Source: Sycobia sp. Sy_11 (Eukaryota; Arthropoda; Insecta; Hymenoptera; Epichrysomallidae). From it: a stretch of 64,000 nt of DNA. Where the stretch lies: assembly GCA_018907035.1 (NCBI GenBank), contig JACCIC010000280.1, positions 310,001 to 374,000 of the forward strand, read 5' to 3'. A program made the translations under genes and the position numbers. The notes beneath the pieces were generated by a model. The model was not told the origin of the DNA, ran no database searches, and saw only the letters and a list, made by a program, of their open reading frames with translations. Positions 21,118-33,489 of this stretch are shown one piece after another. How positions within the stretch are numbered: the first letter of the stretch is position 1; each line of letters opens with the position of its first letter.

Positions 21118-21200
21118 TTCACGACTCGCGACTTCGCGACTTATCTACAATATATAATAAAACGCTTTCGAGTGGTTGAGAAGGAGTGAAAATTCTGCTC
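21118..21200 (-). repeat. LTR remnant of Gypsy 2, right side
   Basis: Shares GCGACTTATCTACAATATAT and neighbouring words with 16985-17015 of the left LTR. It is joined directly to gag knuckle sequence, so a deletion removed the rest of this LTR and most of gag. Confidence 0.6.
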
Positions 21201-21580
21201 GCTTTACATGGAAAAAGCTTAATAAAAATTGTGCGGAGATGGAAGTTCGGATCTTACGGTAGACTTCGCTTTCCTAGAAATCCATTGAATGAGGAGAAGA
21301 AAAGAAGCAAGCGTGGGGGAGCAGAGATCTAGCTTTCCTCTTTCTCTACGCTCACTACATATCCCCACTCGCATTTCTTCATATGCATGCTATTGAGCAA
21401 CCGCCGCGCAGCCAATTTTATCGTGTAATTTGACACGATTATATTCGAGTATCCACTCCTCTCTACAATGAGAAACAACTGATGGAGAAATAAATATACT
21501 GACAATAAATTATTTTAGAAAAAATGATAAATCCAAATATATATTCAAAATTGATATATATTTAGAAATCTTGATGATAC

Positions 21581-21620
<40 letters not shown>

Positions 21621-22321
21621 TTTCATCCTGTGCATAAATTTCTATATAAATTTCGAAACTCGGCTATTATAAATTATCTCATTAATTTATGAAGCTGCAT
21701 TTCCGATAAACCTATTTATTTTTTAGATGGCTTATATATATTTTTGTAAACAATATATGCTGTTATTTATAGGAATACATATAAAATGCATTTAGCCATT
21801 GGCTTGAAAGATCCATTGTTTTAAGACGTTATTGTGTTGTATAATTTATTTTTTGTTATTTTATCTCGAAAGATTTTAGAAAAATATTTTGTATTTATAT
21901 TATTCTGGTATATGAACAGTTATTTGTTTAACTATGAAAAAATTTACAATATAATTACATATATTATTATCTTGCAATTTTTATCTTGATATATTAATGA
22001 ATTTACAAAAAATATTTTATATAATCTTTTTATAAAATAATAAAAGATTTATAAGTTCTTTATTTCTTAGTATGCTAAGAACATATATTATTATGTTTCC
22101 ATTTATCACAATTACTAGGACATCTGACCATATTAGTAAATTCATTTTTAATTTTTATAGAATATTTTCGTGATAATACATTTAGAACTTTCGGAATGTA
22201 TTTTATATAAAGTTCTTATAATGTACATGAGAAGATGTAATTACTTACTATGCTAATTACTGATTATTTGGTAATTGATTTAACAATATCAAGATTTCTG
22301 AATATATCTCAATTTTTAATA
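21201..22321. other. AT-rich intergenic sequence with microsatellite
   Basis: Holds a compound (TA)n(TG)n array at 21580-21620. No gene family was recognised. Confidence 0.5.
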
Positions 22322-23532
22322 TTAGGTTGTCAAATATCTCCCTTCCGCTTTTTTGCTCTTCATTCCATGCTTTATAAATGTGTTACAGTGGTCAGATTTA
22401 CTTCAAATATTCGCCGTTTTATTCGATAATCTGTTTCCATCTGGACGGCAACTTCATAATACCCCTCTCGTAGTAACCATTCTCCTTATTTAAGAAAAAC
22501 TCGGACAGCCACTTTTCACAAGCCTTTTTTGAGTCCAACTTTACACCACCAAGGGCGCTTGACATAGACAGGCACAGATGGTAATCACTTGGCGCTATGT
22601 TTGGGCTATATGGTGGATGCGATAAATACTCCTATCTGACCTCCCGTAGCTTCCGACGAGTCATCAACGAACTGTGTGATCTGGCGTTGTCCTGGTGGAA
22701 CACTACACTCTTCCTGTTGACCAATTGTAGACGCTTCTGGTCGATTGCCTGCTTGAAGCGGTCCAGTCGTTCACAGTAGATGGTAGAATTAAGCGTCTAG
22801 CCATATGGGAGCAGCTAAAAGTTGATGATTCCCTTCCAATTCCACGAAACACACAGCAAAACCTTCCTGACCGTCAATCCCGGCTTGGCCACTGTTTGGG
22901 ACGATCTACCGACCTTCGAACGTTTTGGGTTCGAGTTCGTTCCGTTTCAGCACCACATCAAAGGCATTGATTCAGTCCAGAAGATTTTTTTGCGTCAAAT
23001 CATGCGGCACCCAAACATCATGCTTTTTTTCTATCTAGCCTTCTGCAGATGGTTTAAAATGGTTTGGTGACTAACCTCATCTCCTGGACGAGTTGCCACA
23101 TGCCGGTCTCGCTCGATAAATTCGATGATTTGATCGGTATTCGTCGTCACAAGTCTTCCACCGGCTAGCTTATGCATGGTGTCGTTTTCACCGGCTCTGA
23201 TTCGTCGAAACCATTCCTCTGTGGTTCGAAGTGATAGCGTACCATCACCCAAAATACCATGAATCTCCTGGAACGTTTCTCTAGCGGATTTGCTTTTGAC
23301 GAAGGGAAACATTAAAATTGCGCGAATTTCGGTGTTAGTATACTCCATGTTTACACGTCTATAACGTTTGAACGCAATATCTAAACTAAGCATGCATAGC
23401 GTCGTTTTGTGCGTTATGTCAAGACCTTTCCAATTATGTATAGTATTGCCTGATACGAGCTCTGTAGCGCCTTGTACATAGTCGCGAAATTCATAAGACA
23501 AAAAGGCGGAAGGGAGATATTTGACAACCTAA
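22322..23532 (-). mobile_element. mariner element, family A, copy 3
   Basis: Both TIRs are present, TTAGGTTGTCAAATATCTCC at the left and its complement at the right, flanked by TA at 22320-22321 and 23533-23534. Length is 1211 bp, about 70 bp shorter than copy 1, mostly from loss within the middle of the transposase. Confidence 0.93.
22445..23350 (-). pseudogene. mariner transposase, family A, decayed
   Basis: The ATG of family A is at 23350 (MEYTNTEIRAILMFPFVK). The N-terminal half is readable to HLQKA near 23040 with one frame loss where VATRDIAQ-like sequence is shortened. A TAG stop and an A-run shift follow. The part around the first catalytic Asp is deleted (the sequence jumps from NELEP-like to the PNS-like stretch near 22920). 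The C-terminal part survives in broken frames to about 22445. Confidence 0.85.
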
Positions 23533-23534
23533 TA

Positions 23535-23806
23535 TATATTTTGATTTATCGTTTTTTCTAAAATAATTTATTGTTAGTAGATAATTTTACATTATTTATC
23601 TTATCGTTTGTATTTCACTATCTTCTAGTTGATATAATCATTTCTAGCATCACTATTAGGAATATATACGTGTGATTGTGAAGTCTAATTAGGAAAAAAT
23701 ATCATGTATATAAATACAATGCATTATAGAGAAGAGTTTTTAAATAATTAGAATGTCCAATACACCATACTTGCTTTATTTCACATACTTTTGTAGAAAG
23801 TAAGAT

Positions 23807-23847
<41 letters not shown>

Positions 23848-24001
23848 GCATATATATGGGAAAGGAAATGAAGATCCCAATCCGAAGAGCAAATTCCCTT
23901 TTGCTGGCGTTGTTCTTCTCCGTCTATCACACTCCGCCCCCTCCTCTTAGTTACGACGTGCACCAAGTGGATTTTGAGGTACAAATATAAATTTTAAAAT
24001 A

Positions 24002-24037
<36 letters not shown>

Positions 24038-24552
24038 AAAATCTTGTTAACAAACATTACTAAAGTCATCTTTGTTTCGTAACTTAACTAAACTTAACGA
24101 TACAAGTTTGAAATATTCAAACAATTATGAATTGGTACTAGTAGTAGATTATGCTATAGTATATTAGTAACATATTTTGTATTAAATTAAGTTTCTTTGA
24201 TAATATCAAGTATTTACTATGATAAAAGAAGCATTCGTAGATATTCAATCTACAATTGATTAATTTCAATTTACTCGTTGAACTGGGAACTATAGTTTAT
24301 TTTGTGTAGTGTTCAGTAAAAGCTGGTAAAAGATACTATTACTCAATGTTGTTTAACATTCAAATTACCATAAAAGTTTCAAATCCGGGCCTGCAAGTAA
24401 ATGTTAAAATAATTTTTAAATTATATTTTATAGGACTGTATTCTCACGTTATAAATACGTGAGTGCATAGGAACACTTTCAATAAGCAAATTTTATTGAA
24501 CAATAATAAGAAATAATTTTCAAACTTACATGAATTGGTACTCATGCATATT
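23535..24552. other. AT-rich sequence with two (TA)n arrays
   Basis: (TA)n arrays at 23808-23848 and 24006-24033 flank a GC-richer 140-base stretch. No gene was recognised. Confidence 0.5.
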
Positions 24553-24777
24553 TACATACGAGAGTGGATTGATAAGTTTCCGGCCTGATCAAGAGATTGC
24601 GCCACTATGCCTACCTTGAGGTGGCGTTCTATAGTACCATCCTTAGATAGCTTGTAGCTATAGTTTCAATCCGTTCACCATGTTATTTTAGGTTCGACAG
24701 CACGCTGAACAAGACGCCTCTGCATTTTTCGTAAAAATGGAAAAGCTGGAAAATCGTGCTGTCAGCAAAGATGACGC
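24553..24777 (+). mobile_element. mariner 5' fragment, family D
   Basis: A TIR-like GTGGATTGATAAGTTTCCGG is followed about 175 bases later by ATGGAAAAGCTGGAAAATCG, a start (MEKLENRAVSK) like that of mariner transposases beginning MEK.EFRAVIK. Coding similarity stops at a (CG)n patch at 24776-24790. Only the first dozen codons remain, so the call is tentative. Confidence 0.45.
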
Positions 24778-24789
24778 GCGCGCGCGCGC

Positions 24790-25222
24790 GTGTATATATA
24801 CACAAGTATATAGGAATTCAAACGCACGAATATGTGCACTTATTTTAATTTGTTTCCAAATATCCCGTCTCGAATATTGCTTGGTATTGCCTCCCTTCAT
24901 TTCTTAAGATTCCCTTCTCTCCCCTTTATGACACTGCAACTCGTTGCAGCTGCATTAACTACTATATTACGCTTGCTCGCCCTCTTTTCCCCTTTCGAGC
25001 TAAACGCTCATCGTCGCTTGCACTGTTGGCACACGTATTCCTACTAAACATCGTAGCTCCAGATTACATCCAAACTGTGTCCATACGATCCGCGTGAATG
25101 TGTGTCGATTGTCGCCCAAGTGCAAGACATTCTACGTCAAAATTTGAACCAGTCTGTCGCCAAACAGTCGGTAATGTGGACGGATTTTGAATATGTGTAT
25201 ATATGCGTGGGTGTAGGTACAA

Positions 25223-25223
<1 letters not shown>
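24790..25223. other. Unassigned sequence
   Basis: GC content rises in 24950-25190. No coding family was recognised in the open frames. Confidence 0.35.

Positions 25224-25276
<53 letters not shown>
25224..25276. repeat. (TA)n microsatellite
   Basis: About 26 TA units. Confidence 0.95.
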
Positions 25277-25281
<5 letters not shown>

Positions 25282-25424
25282 AAATATTCTTTCTTTATTA
25301 ATAATTAATTTATTAAAATACGTAAATAATTAAAAACCATTATAATACCTATATGAAATAATATGAAATAATATAAAATAATCTAATATAATGTATTATA
25401 ATATAATATAATAATATAATATTT

Positions 25425-25535
25425 GTTTTTATTTTCGATTTTTAATATAATTTATTGTAGTAAGAAGTTTTATTTTAGATTCTACCGGAGTGAATATAAA
25501 CAAGGACAGTATAACTGTCATTATTTTATCTTATA
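25425..25535 (+). repeat. Penelope-like element terminal repeat
   Basis: Matches the right arm at 3527-3583: TTTATTGTAGTAAGAAGTTT, then TAGATTCTACCGGAGTGAAT and AACAAGGACAG. An isolated PLE end without coding sequence. Confidence 0.6.
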
Positions 25536-25561
25536 ATGACTGCATGACCGATGAAAATATT

Positions 25562-25565
<4 letters not shown>

Positions 25566-25617
<52 letters not shown>
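25566..25617. repeat. (TA)n microsatellite
   Basis: Runs directly into TTGTAACATG, the third instance of this junction in the window. Confidence 0.95.
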
Positions 25618-25619
<2 letters not shown>

Positions 25620-25620
<1 letters not shown>

Positions 25621-25654
25621 AACATGTATAGGTTACCTTACCTTATACATGTTA
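25620..25654. repeat. Inverted repeat, 11-bp arms, at (TA)n border
   Basis: TAACATGTATA at 25620-25630 and TATACATGTTA at 25644-25654, separated by 13 bases. Confidence 0.8.
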
Positions 25655-25698
25655 ATTACTACTACTAATGATGAAAAAAGGAGGGAAAAAGGGAAAAA

Positions 25699-25721
25699 AG
25701 AGAGAGAGAGAGAGAGAGAGA
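25699..25721. repeat. (AG)n microsatellite
   Basis: About eleven AG units after a purine-rich lead. Confidence 0.9.
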
Positions 25722-26011
25722 ATGAGAATATATTATGAATATAATATAGCTTAATAGTTTTTCTGAGAAAGTCGAGTCTAAAAACGCTGATAGAAATCAT
25801 AATAATTAAATAGGTACTTGAGAGTATAAATCAATTTTCAATATTTGCTCGGAGATGGAGATCATTAGAGATTTATTGATTTCTAAACATCTTGATTGTG
25901 TGACCGGCCGGTTGTTTTTTTTAATAAAGAAAATATTTTTGAACGAAGTTCAAAATTTAAAAATTCCTGGACGAACATTGGGTGGAAAAGTTTCAGCGTT
26001 GTATGATAAGG

Positions 26012-26224
26012 TTTTTTTTTTTTTTTTTTATATAATTTAACGTCGCTTTATTTATGCTTCCAATTATCGGTGCTAATCAGCGACGGAGGTCTACGATGTG
26101 TTTGTAAACAAAGCACATGTAAATTATTATAGCGGTGCCTGTATCAATCGGCCGAGACCGGGATAGAACTCGGGTCACCAAGTTACTAGTCCTTCGCTCT
26201 AGCGATCAAGCCATCGTAGGCCTC
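26012..26224 (-). mobile_element. tRNA-derived SINE with 11-bp target duplication
   Basis: A short retroposon copied by LINE machinery. The direct repeat GTATGATAAGG flanks it at 26001-26011 and 26225-26235. On the minus strand its 5' part (26224 to about 26145) looks like a tRNA: a box A-like TGGCTTGATCGCTAGAGCG and a box B-like GAGTTCTATCCC about 35 bases on, the internal promoter of RNA polymerase III. Its 3' end is a poly(A) tail, seen as the T-run at 26012-26028. Length is about 213 bp. The near-perfect target duplication suggests a fairly recent insertion. Confidence 0.85.
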
Positions 26225-26365
26225 GTATGATAAGGTTGGTGGATCTTATTAATATATATCTAATTAGGTCTGGTTGGACAATAATTTTTTGTCATCCGAT
26301 TTTATTCAATATAACGTAATTAATATAAATATCTGATTATCGTAGAAAATTGGTTTAGCAAAATA

Positions 26366-26931
26366 AAGTGTGAGAGAGATAGAGAGATAATAGTATAGAA
26401 TATAAATCATAAGAGCAACAAGCGCGTACACAGATTTCAGTAGTAGTTCCTCTTGTTTTTCGTAAGCTGGCGCTCTTGTTGCTTTATCTCTCTGTTATAC
26501 TTATAAATTATTATTTCACATCCTGTGTGAATGGAACCGTGCGATAACATAGCGCGGATGCATATTAGGTAGGGGTAGTATCTCATTTATTATAATTTTA
26601 TGTAATTTAATAAATCTAAAATTTCTTTTTCTATTGAACTAAAAAGATTTTCTTTTTCTTTTTATTATTAATAGAAAATATAATAATATCCCCCCTGTAC
26701 CTGAAAATAAACCCATCCTTTCCTGGATTATTAATTATCTATCAGTATAATTTATTATTAATATCTATTAAAAAGAAATAAATTTCAGGTTAAGAGGTAA
26801 GTTCGAGAAAAAATAATGTAAAGAACCTATGGTCTACCGAAATTGTTTTTAAAACAATTTAATCAGTTCGGGATTCTGTACACCTCTGTTGCTTTTACCG
26901 GGCGTTTATTAGATAAGCAGCCCGTTACAGA
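26366..26931 (+). mobile_element. Candidate LTR with primer-binding-site-like end
   Basis: The stretch begins TGTGAGAGAGATAGAG and ends GCCCGTTACA, followed after a few bases by TGGCCACCAACG, which resembles a tRNA primer-binding site. It contains inverted AGCAACAAG / CTTGTTGCT arms (near 26413 and 26476). No partner LTR was found, so it is a tentative solo or leader remnant. Confidence 0.3.
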
Positions 26932-28544
26932 AATGGCCACCAACGTACTTTAGACATTCTAAAGGAAATTATTTTTTTCTCTTTTCTCTCTTTGTGATTC
27001 ATTCTTTTCGTCAAAGGCACTTGGCGAATACGTCAATTTAGAGCCAACGAGAGAAAAAATTTTTTTTGTATTTCTATGGAAATTTTTCTTTTCTTATAAT
27101 TAATAAGAATAAAAATTAAAATTTTTTTCTCTCGTTCCTCGAACTGCCTTTAAGGATGTGGTTAAAAGATAAAAATTTTTTAAATCTTTTATTATATAAG
27201 AGCATAACGGAGTCTACCCTCCTTACCACATTAGGTCGATAACGACTAGGTGTTACACCCGTAGATTTTCGGGGAACCTGGAACACGATGAATATCTCGC
27301 GTGATGCACTGTCATCGAATCACCTAATAAATTTTCCAGAATCTTATTGTTATTTGAATACTTTTTGTCATATTTATCTGTTATATTATTCTTTGACAGA
27401 GTGTGATGCGAATGTAAAATTTTTTGTAAGTTTGAAACCACTGAAATACAGCACCTTCCAAGCCTCTCTAACATATAATCGGAAAATGTATTTCTAATAA
27501 ATTAAAGAGAGTGTATATGTTATTTTTCTTAAATATATTTATAACAATCAAATTAGAAAAATGAATGTTATAGACAAAGTTCTCCGAATTTTATGGTGAC
27601 AAGCATTAAAAACTTTGTATATAATAACATATAAATGACGATATATGAAACAGTAGAGAGTTTATTAAATATTGTTTTAAACAAAATTTGGAGACCTACC
27701 TACAATATATTTTTTACATTCCATATGTTTTTGCTTTATAGCTAGAATTTTATAAGTAAAGTCACAGATTAAAAAGTACTTATATCATGTATCATCTCAG
27801 CAGCGGGGTAGATCCCTGACATATCGACTGTAACTTGGGATGCTTATAGTAACTGAAAACGCTTATTATTCATTGCGTTTTTCTCGATAATTATTAGCTT
27901 TATTGCAAAAATGAATAGAACATAAAAAATTCATTTGAATAGGATCTACAACTCTTGTTTGAACAATTTTTTTTCTAAACTCGAAATATTCCTTAAATCT
28001 TGGTTTTTATCATTTTTACAAAGTTTGCGTGCCTGGTGTTGCGACATCCAGATTAAGTGCATCAGCGAACGATCATTCCACTCTTCAGTACATTCAACGG
28101 AATCATTTAAACTAATTTTCGGCCGAGGATAAATTGGTCACTAAAATATGTCGCTGGCTCCCGGACTATAATATTATAACAGTTCTATCCCGTGCTCTCA
28201 GCTTCTACGCCGTATTTATAAAAACCCGATAAAACTCGAAAAACATAACCTAGAAAATGCATTTGTTTCATATTTACGACTGCTGGATCAAAAATGGATC
28301 CACGTTTCATACACCGTTTGACGCTCCAACTGGTGGATCAATAAATAACCACCACGGATCCTGTGATGTCTCTATCCTGTAAAAATAAGCTATAGCGCGC
28401 GAAAAATGTGCCGTTTGAAATTTAATATTTTAGAATATTAATTAAAATTATTCTACTATGTAAATGAAATAAGAAACGATATTAATTTTAAAGTTAGCTT
28501 TATTAGATAAGTATAATACTGCGCGGCTGCCGAAAGCGAAGTGT
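26932..28544. other. Unassigned, mostly AT-rich sequence
   Basis: 26932-27240 could be leader of the LTR candidate to the left. The remainder shows no recognisable coding family. A frame at 27935-28132 has no family signature. Confidence 0.35.
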
Positions 28545-28772
28545 TTATATCCGCAAAAACATTTCCATGCACACCCCCGCACACATCGCAACTCCCCACC
28601 CCAAGTATAGCGAGCGCCAATCCGCGCATCGACGGTCCTTCTCCCTTGCTGGTTGTGCACGCTGCAGCTGCTCCCATGCAGCGTCGCTTAATTGCGGGAA
28701 TTCCTCGGCGGTCATAAATGTGCATCGTCTCGCTTCAGCTATGCGCGTGTATTTGTTGGCCATCGAACTCAA
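28545..28772 (-). CDS. Unrecognised short ORF in GC-rich patch
   Basis: A 75-codon minus-strand frame starting MSSMANKYTRIAEARRCTF, continuing with AEEFPQLSDAAWEQLQRA and a basic stretch. The composition is more protein-like than neighbouring frames, and the patch is GC-richer than its surroundings. No family was recognised. An old exon or gag fragment is possible, as is chance. Confidence 0.2.
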   Translation of the reverse strand: MSSMANKYTRIAEARRCTFMTAEEFPQLSDAAWEQLQRAQPAREKDRRCADWRSLYLGWGVAMCAGVCMEMFLRI

Positions 28773-29500
28773 TTATAGAATGTAGTTCAAATATTTATTT
28801 GAACGGAATGCCCATACATATCGATTCTATATGAATAATGTATATTTTTAATGTCCGTGTCCTTTGCGCTATCAAGTGATTCAATATTATTTGTATTCAT
28901 AAACTATTATAAAATACATATTTGCTATAGGTATAAAATACTTATTTTTGATTGTTTAAGCTATTTTTTTATTACATAATTATATTTCGCGGTTATAAAA
29001 GGAGTGTAAAAGGACATGACAAAATACGGTTTCGTGACACGTCGAATGTAGTCGTATTACGTCACAATCCACCCGTTGCTGCTCCAACTGGTGGCGGTAA
29101 GTTGGACCTTATCTGGACACAAACAGACTTCCAGATTGGAGCCAAGTAGTGCTCGACAATCCATGTTATCTGGGCATGTTATCTGGGTCTTTGATGGATA
29201 AAAATCATATAAAAATTATAAAATAAAATGAACATTTTGACTGTTACATTAATGTTACTTTATTTTGCAACAATTTTACATTTATATTTACACAATCATT
29301 AAATAGATACTTTTGACTAGAATTTATAAATTTTAACTACAATCTACACTCCATAAGAGTGAGTATGAGAATTGAAAAATATATTTAATATAAATTTTAT
29401 TGAAAAGAATCCGTTTCCGTCTGATACTCATATAATTTACTTCTTTAATGTCGTAATAATTTATATTGGAAAGTAAAATAATTTTTATTGAACTTTTTAT

Positions 29501-29582
<82 letters not shown>

Positions 29583-31889
29583 TCTTTCTTTTCATAATGA
29601 TATAATATAAGCCGAATCGTATATTTCTATAAATTTAAAGTAATTACTTATAGAATTCTAAAAATTAATAAGTAGTATTCTTTTGTGGTTTTTTATATTT
29701 ATGTTTGAGTTTAATTTAAATAGTATTTTGAGTATATAATAGTTAAATAAGTATAAATAACTTATGATAATAAGCTAAATTTATTTTTCAACTGCTTTAA
29801 TTAGTATGTTTATATTTTAATGTTAGTAATGTAAGTAATATTTATGAAATACAATTTAAAATGTTATTTTTACAATTAGTTCGATAATTTTTTGTAGTAA
29901 GAAGGTCAAGCAATAATCCAATAATAATAGATTTATATAGTTCCTGTTTTGTAAAAGAATTTTAAGTTTTAGACGATGGATTGCCTATTTTATGGGATAA
30001 TTTTTCATATAAATTATTTATTTTTTTTTTAGAAGGCTGAGAATCATTGAAAACTTATTTGAAAGCAAATTATTATAATTATTGGAGATTTATTTTTTAT
30101 TTTATATTCATAAGAATATTAAACTTTAGCATATGAATGATAGTACATCAATCTTAAAAATATATTGAATAATATGGAAGTTTGAAATATAATTATAATC
30201 ATTTTTTGTTATTTAATTTTTTTAAGTTCAAGTTATTTGTATTTTAGATATTTTTGATTTTAAGATCAGTTTCATGAATTTGTTTCATGTTGGAATGATG
30301 TTAGTACAAAGAGTATTTTCCCAATGTTTTCAATAACATTATCATGATAATTATTTCAGCTTAAAATGGTGGATTAGTATACGAATTGGTCAATTGTTGA
30401 TGACGATAGTTTAAGCAATTATTGAACCTTTAGTTATAAATTATTTTCAAGGTTTTGTGAACCTTGACAAGTTTATGAAACTATTTGTTCAGCATGAAAT
30501 ATAAGTGTAAAAATTGTTAAGTTATAGCTTAAAAAATTCATGACTTATTAAGAAGATATCTTTTGTTTTACATTTAATAGATATTTTTCAAGAATCAATT
30601 TGGTTGACTGCATTTACTTAAAATAATTAAATTTTTTTGATTAAAATGTAACAATTCAACGCTATTTAAAATGTAGTTTTCAAAATATTTAAAGGATATA
30701 ATTCTATAAAAAATGATATCCATTCAAATATTTTGATATGTCATTCAAAAGTATGTTTGTATACAAATCTTTGATGATAAATATTAATATTATTAATTAA
30801 TAAGTATTGATGTATGTTTTTGCTGTATTAACTATATAGAAGTCGGGCAGGACTATGGTTTTATATCAATTGACATATTTATTTTATATTATTTTATTCT
30901 TAAAAAGTATTTTTTATAAATATGGTTGCAGAGGGATTTGGAAAATCAGATTATAGAAATTCACCAAAAATTTATATATATTTATGTTAGCTGAAAAATG
31001 ATGAGCGATTGAATGCTGGAGAAATTAGATTAGGAAAAGAATCTTTGTAAGTAAAATCTGCTGACACATGGGTCGTACTGATTAATGTATTGGGTTAATT
31101 CTGAAAGGTTTCCTGTAAGTTGAAAAATTTGAAAAGGTCACCAGTAAGTTGCGAGTATAAGAGATGAACAGCCAAGGACATAGGGGGACGTGGTTCAGTA
31201 GTAACAGCAGATACATTCAATTTTTTTACTGGAGAATCGCGGAAAACTCCTTTTAAAATTAAAAATTCACTCGAAGAAAAAAGACAGTAGGAAGTTTCAA
31301 GAAAAGGTAAGAGGAAATGCATATTCAAACTCAAGATATGTTAGAAAATAGTAAAGAACGTAAAAGTAAAGAAGTCTATGAATGGATAGTCTAGCACAGT
31401 GGTGATGCTATATAAAGGTAAAAGTACGGATTGAGCCACCATGCAGGGGCATACACACCAGGAGACGAGCCTGGCACAACGGAGCCCGTAACACCAAAAA
31501 TTTTGGGTTTCAAATTTTTATTATCATTTCAGATTGCATGCATTTATTGAATTTATAAATATTTTTATTAATTAATATTTTATATCATATATCTTTTTTT
31601 CTGTGCGTAAATCGACTCTGATTCGCCTGCCAGCCACCCTCGCGTCATTTGTTTCCGAGTATTAACAGAAGGATTTAAATGAACAATTTATAAATAAAGA
31701 AATAAGAATTAGAGGGATTTTCTGAACGAAATTTAAAAAGAAGTGATTTGAGAACTTAGACGAGGCAGTGTCTGTAGCATTATAACGGACTGAGTATAAA
31801 TTTCTTTGTTTCTTTTGGTTAGATCCTTCCTAGGTGGAATAAATTAAAGGTAATGGCCAGACTATTTGTCATTTTTATAAATATTATCA
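28773..31889. other. AT-rich sequence without recognised gene
   Basis: Holds the compound (TA)n(TG)n array at 29504-29582. The rest is low-complexity A+T DNA. A GC-richer stretch near 31390-31500 contains CCTGGCACAACGGAGCCCGT, unassigned. Confidence 0.5.
29504..29582. repeat. Compound (TA)n(TG)n microsatellite
   Basis: About 24 TA units followed by about 15 TG units. Confidence 0.95.
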
Positions 31890-33451
31890 AATTTGAATCT
31901 TATTGTTTTCCGACGAACCTGCTGGCACGCGCTTCGGACCAAAATATCCCATTTTATCTCCCATACATGTACATCTTTTGACGATCTCTGTTTGAGGATC
32001 CGGACGGAGAAGCAGGTCGCGGCTTTCGAGTGGGATCACCGTACCTGGAGATTATTTCTAGTCGAGAATCAGACTTTGAGACCAGACCAGAAATAACTAT
32101 GGCGGCGAAGAAACAGAACGCGAGCGACGTGGGCTTGGTTCAATTGTTGGACCAGTTTCACGGAACATTCGAGCTGTACGATAGAATACGTCGACTAGAC
32201 TGTACTGATTAGCGACCGCAGGAAATCGGCGCAAATGCGCAGAGCCACCAAATCGTATGAAAGAAGCGCATATTGTGGGCAAAACTACGCCGTTGGAATC
32301 CGACATTGTGCGTATCCTGGTTGGTTCATGATGATGCCAGTGAATGGCGGTTCTAGAACCCCTATGAGAGGATACGGAGCTTATCGCAGAGCATATCGGC
32401 AGTTGTCCGGGGTACAGTGACGATGATTATCGTCACATGCTTCACTAAAACCTCGGTTTTGACGACTTCGGGAAATTTCAGGGTGACGACGGCCACGTCG
32501 ACGGCCTAGGCGATACCCGGGATAATTACGACTACAGGTCTAGTTGATCGAATATGAGAATTAGAACTATTACAAGAAGAAATTCTCCCATCGGACCGGC
32601 AGTGACAGCGAGAGCCAGGACTTGTGGAGTCCCAGGGCCTGCCGAACTCGGGACCGTCTGAAAGGATCAGACAAGACCAAAGGGAGACTGTGGAGTCCTC
32701 GAAGAGAAAGAAAATAAAATCACGTGGCGTGGCTCCTATACCGATGATAAAAGTAGTGGAAGTGGCACCGATAGTTCTGGTAAAATCCACCAAAAGATAC
32801 GAGTCAATCGTGAGCAAGAAGGGTGTCAAAGAGGTACCCAAGAAGTGGCAGAAGCAGAGGTTGAAGAAGACGAAGATAACAGCAATGCCTAGAACAGCGG
32901 AGACCATTACGGGAGTCCCGATATTAGAGACAGAATTTAAGAGCCTTAAAGTTATGCCGTACTAGTTAAGTCTCTTCTTCATCGATGTCCAAAATACATG
33001 TAATGTAGAATAAAACGCTGGAAGATTTTAAGGTTTCTGTTTCAATTGCAGGGAAATAGACTATTGTGTATCGGATAGCTAGGAAGCATCAGATTGCGAG
33101 GTGTAAGAAAACAAAGTACTGATAAGGGACTAGGTATCAAAAAATCATTTTATCGACGGAGAGAAGCGACAGGTGTAGCAGAGATGGACAAGACAGCAAA
33201 CGAATCAGGCAATACACATGAAAGGCTAAAACATTATGAGTGAGATAGAGTTTCCACTGTAACGGTGGCCAAATGGTATACCATTCGATTAGTTGACACA
33301 GAACTACCCCGAAGTAGAATTCAAGGGAAGGGGCGAAGTTGTGATGAATAGAGAGAAATGAAGGGCTTCGAGCTGATGAACGCAAAGGTGTGTGAAGGCG
33401 TTGGAATTAAAGCGGTATCTTCCCATCCCTGTGACGGATTTGCTTGACGCC
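31890..33451. other. Higher-GC block of unknown nature
   Basis: Composition is clearly different from the flanking A+T sequence and fits coding or old retroelement DNA. Several frames of 60-130 codons exist on both strands. None shows a known motif. A decayed gag or pol region is possible. Confidence 0.35.
32624..32965 (+). CDS. Unrecognised Lys-rich ORF
   Basis: A 113-codon frame starting MESQGLPNSGPSERIRQ, rich in Lys and Val, with no recognised domain. A second frame across the same bases is Ser- and acid-rich (GSGTDSSGKIHQKIRV), which may instead be the original reading. It may be a remnant of gag. Confidence 0.2.
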   Translation: MESQGLPNSGPSERIRQDQRETVESSKRKKIKSRGVAPIPMIKVVEVAPIVLVKSTKRYESIVSKKGVKEVPKKWQKQRLKKTKITAMPRTAETITGVPILETEFKSLKVMPY

Positions 33452-33484
33452 CGTCATCTATGCCCGTAACGAGCATAGATGACG
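33452..33484. repeat. Perfect hairpin, 12-bp stem, 9-nt loop
   Basis: CGTCATCTATGC, loop CCGTAACGA, then GCATAGATGACG. It lies just left of a truncated mariner and could be an intrinsic fold of an element end. Confidence 0.85.
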
Positions 33485-33489
33485 ATGAG

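Larger units (their letters stand above)
15977..21200 (-). mobile_element. Ty3/Gypsy element 2, degenerate
   Basis: Minus-strand order from the right: LTR remnant, gag zinc knuckles, protease, deleted RT, RNase H, integrase, an unrecognised frame, polypurine tract and full LTR. The LTR remnant at 21118-21200 and the LTR at 15977-17043 share about 25 bases (CGACTTATCTACAATATATAATA). The 5' LTR and most of gag are lost. The element sits against a (TA)n array. Confidence 0.75.

Noticed and set aside
26145..26224. Functional tRNA gene
   Set aside because: The box A/B-like words lie in a unit with a poly(A) tail and target duplication, and the cloverleaf is imperfect, so it is a SINE head.
31095..31334. 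Minus-strand 79-codon frame
   Set aside because: No family signature, no splice or promoter context, and composition typical of chance frames in A+T-rich DNA.
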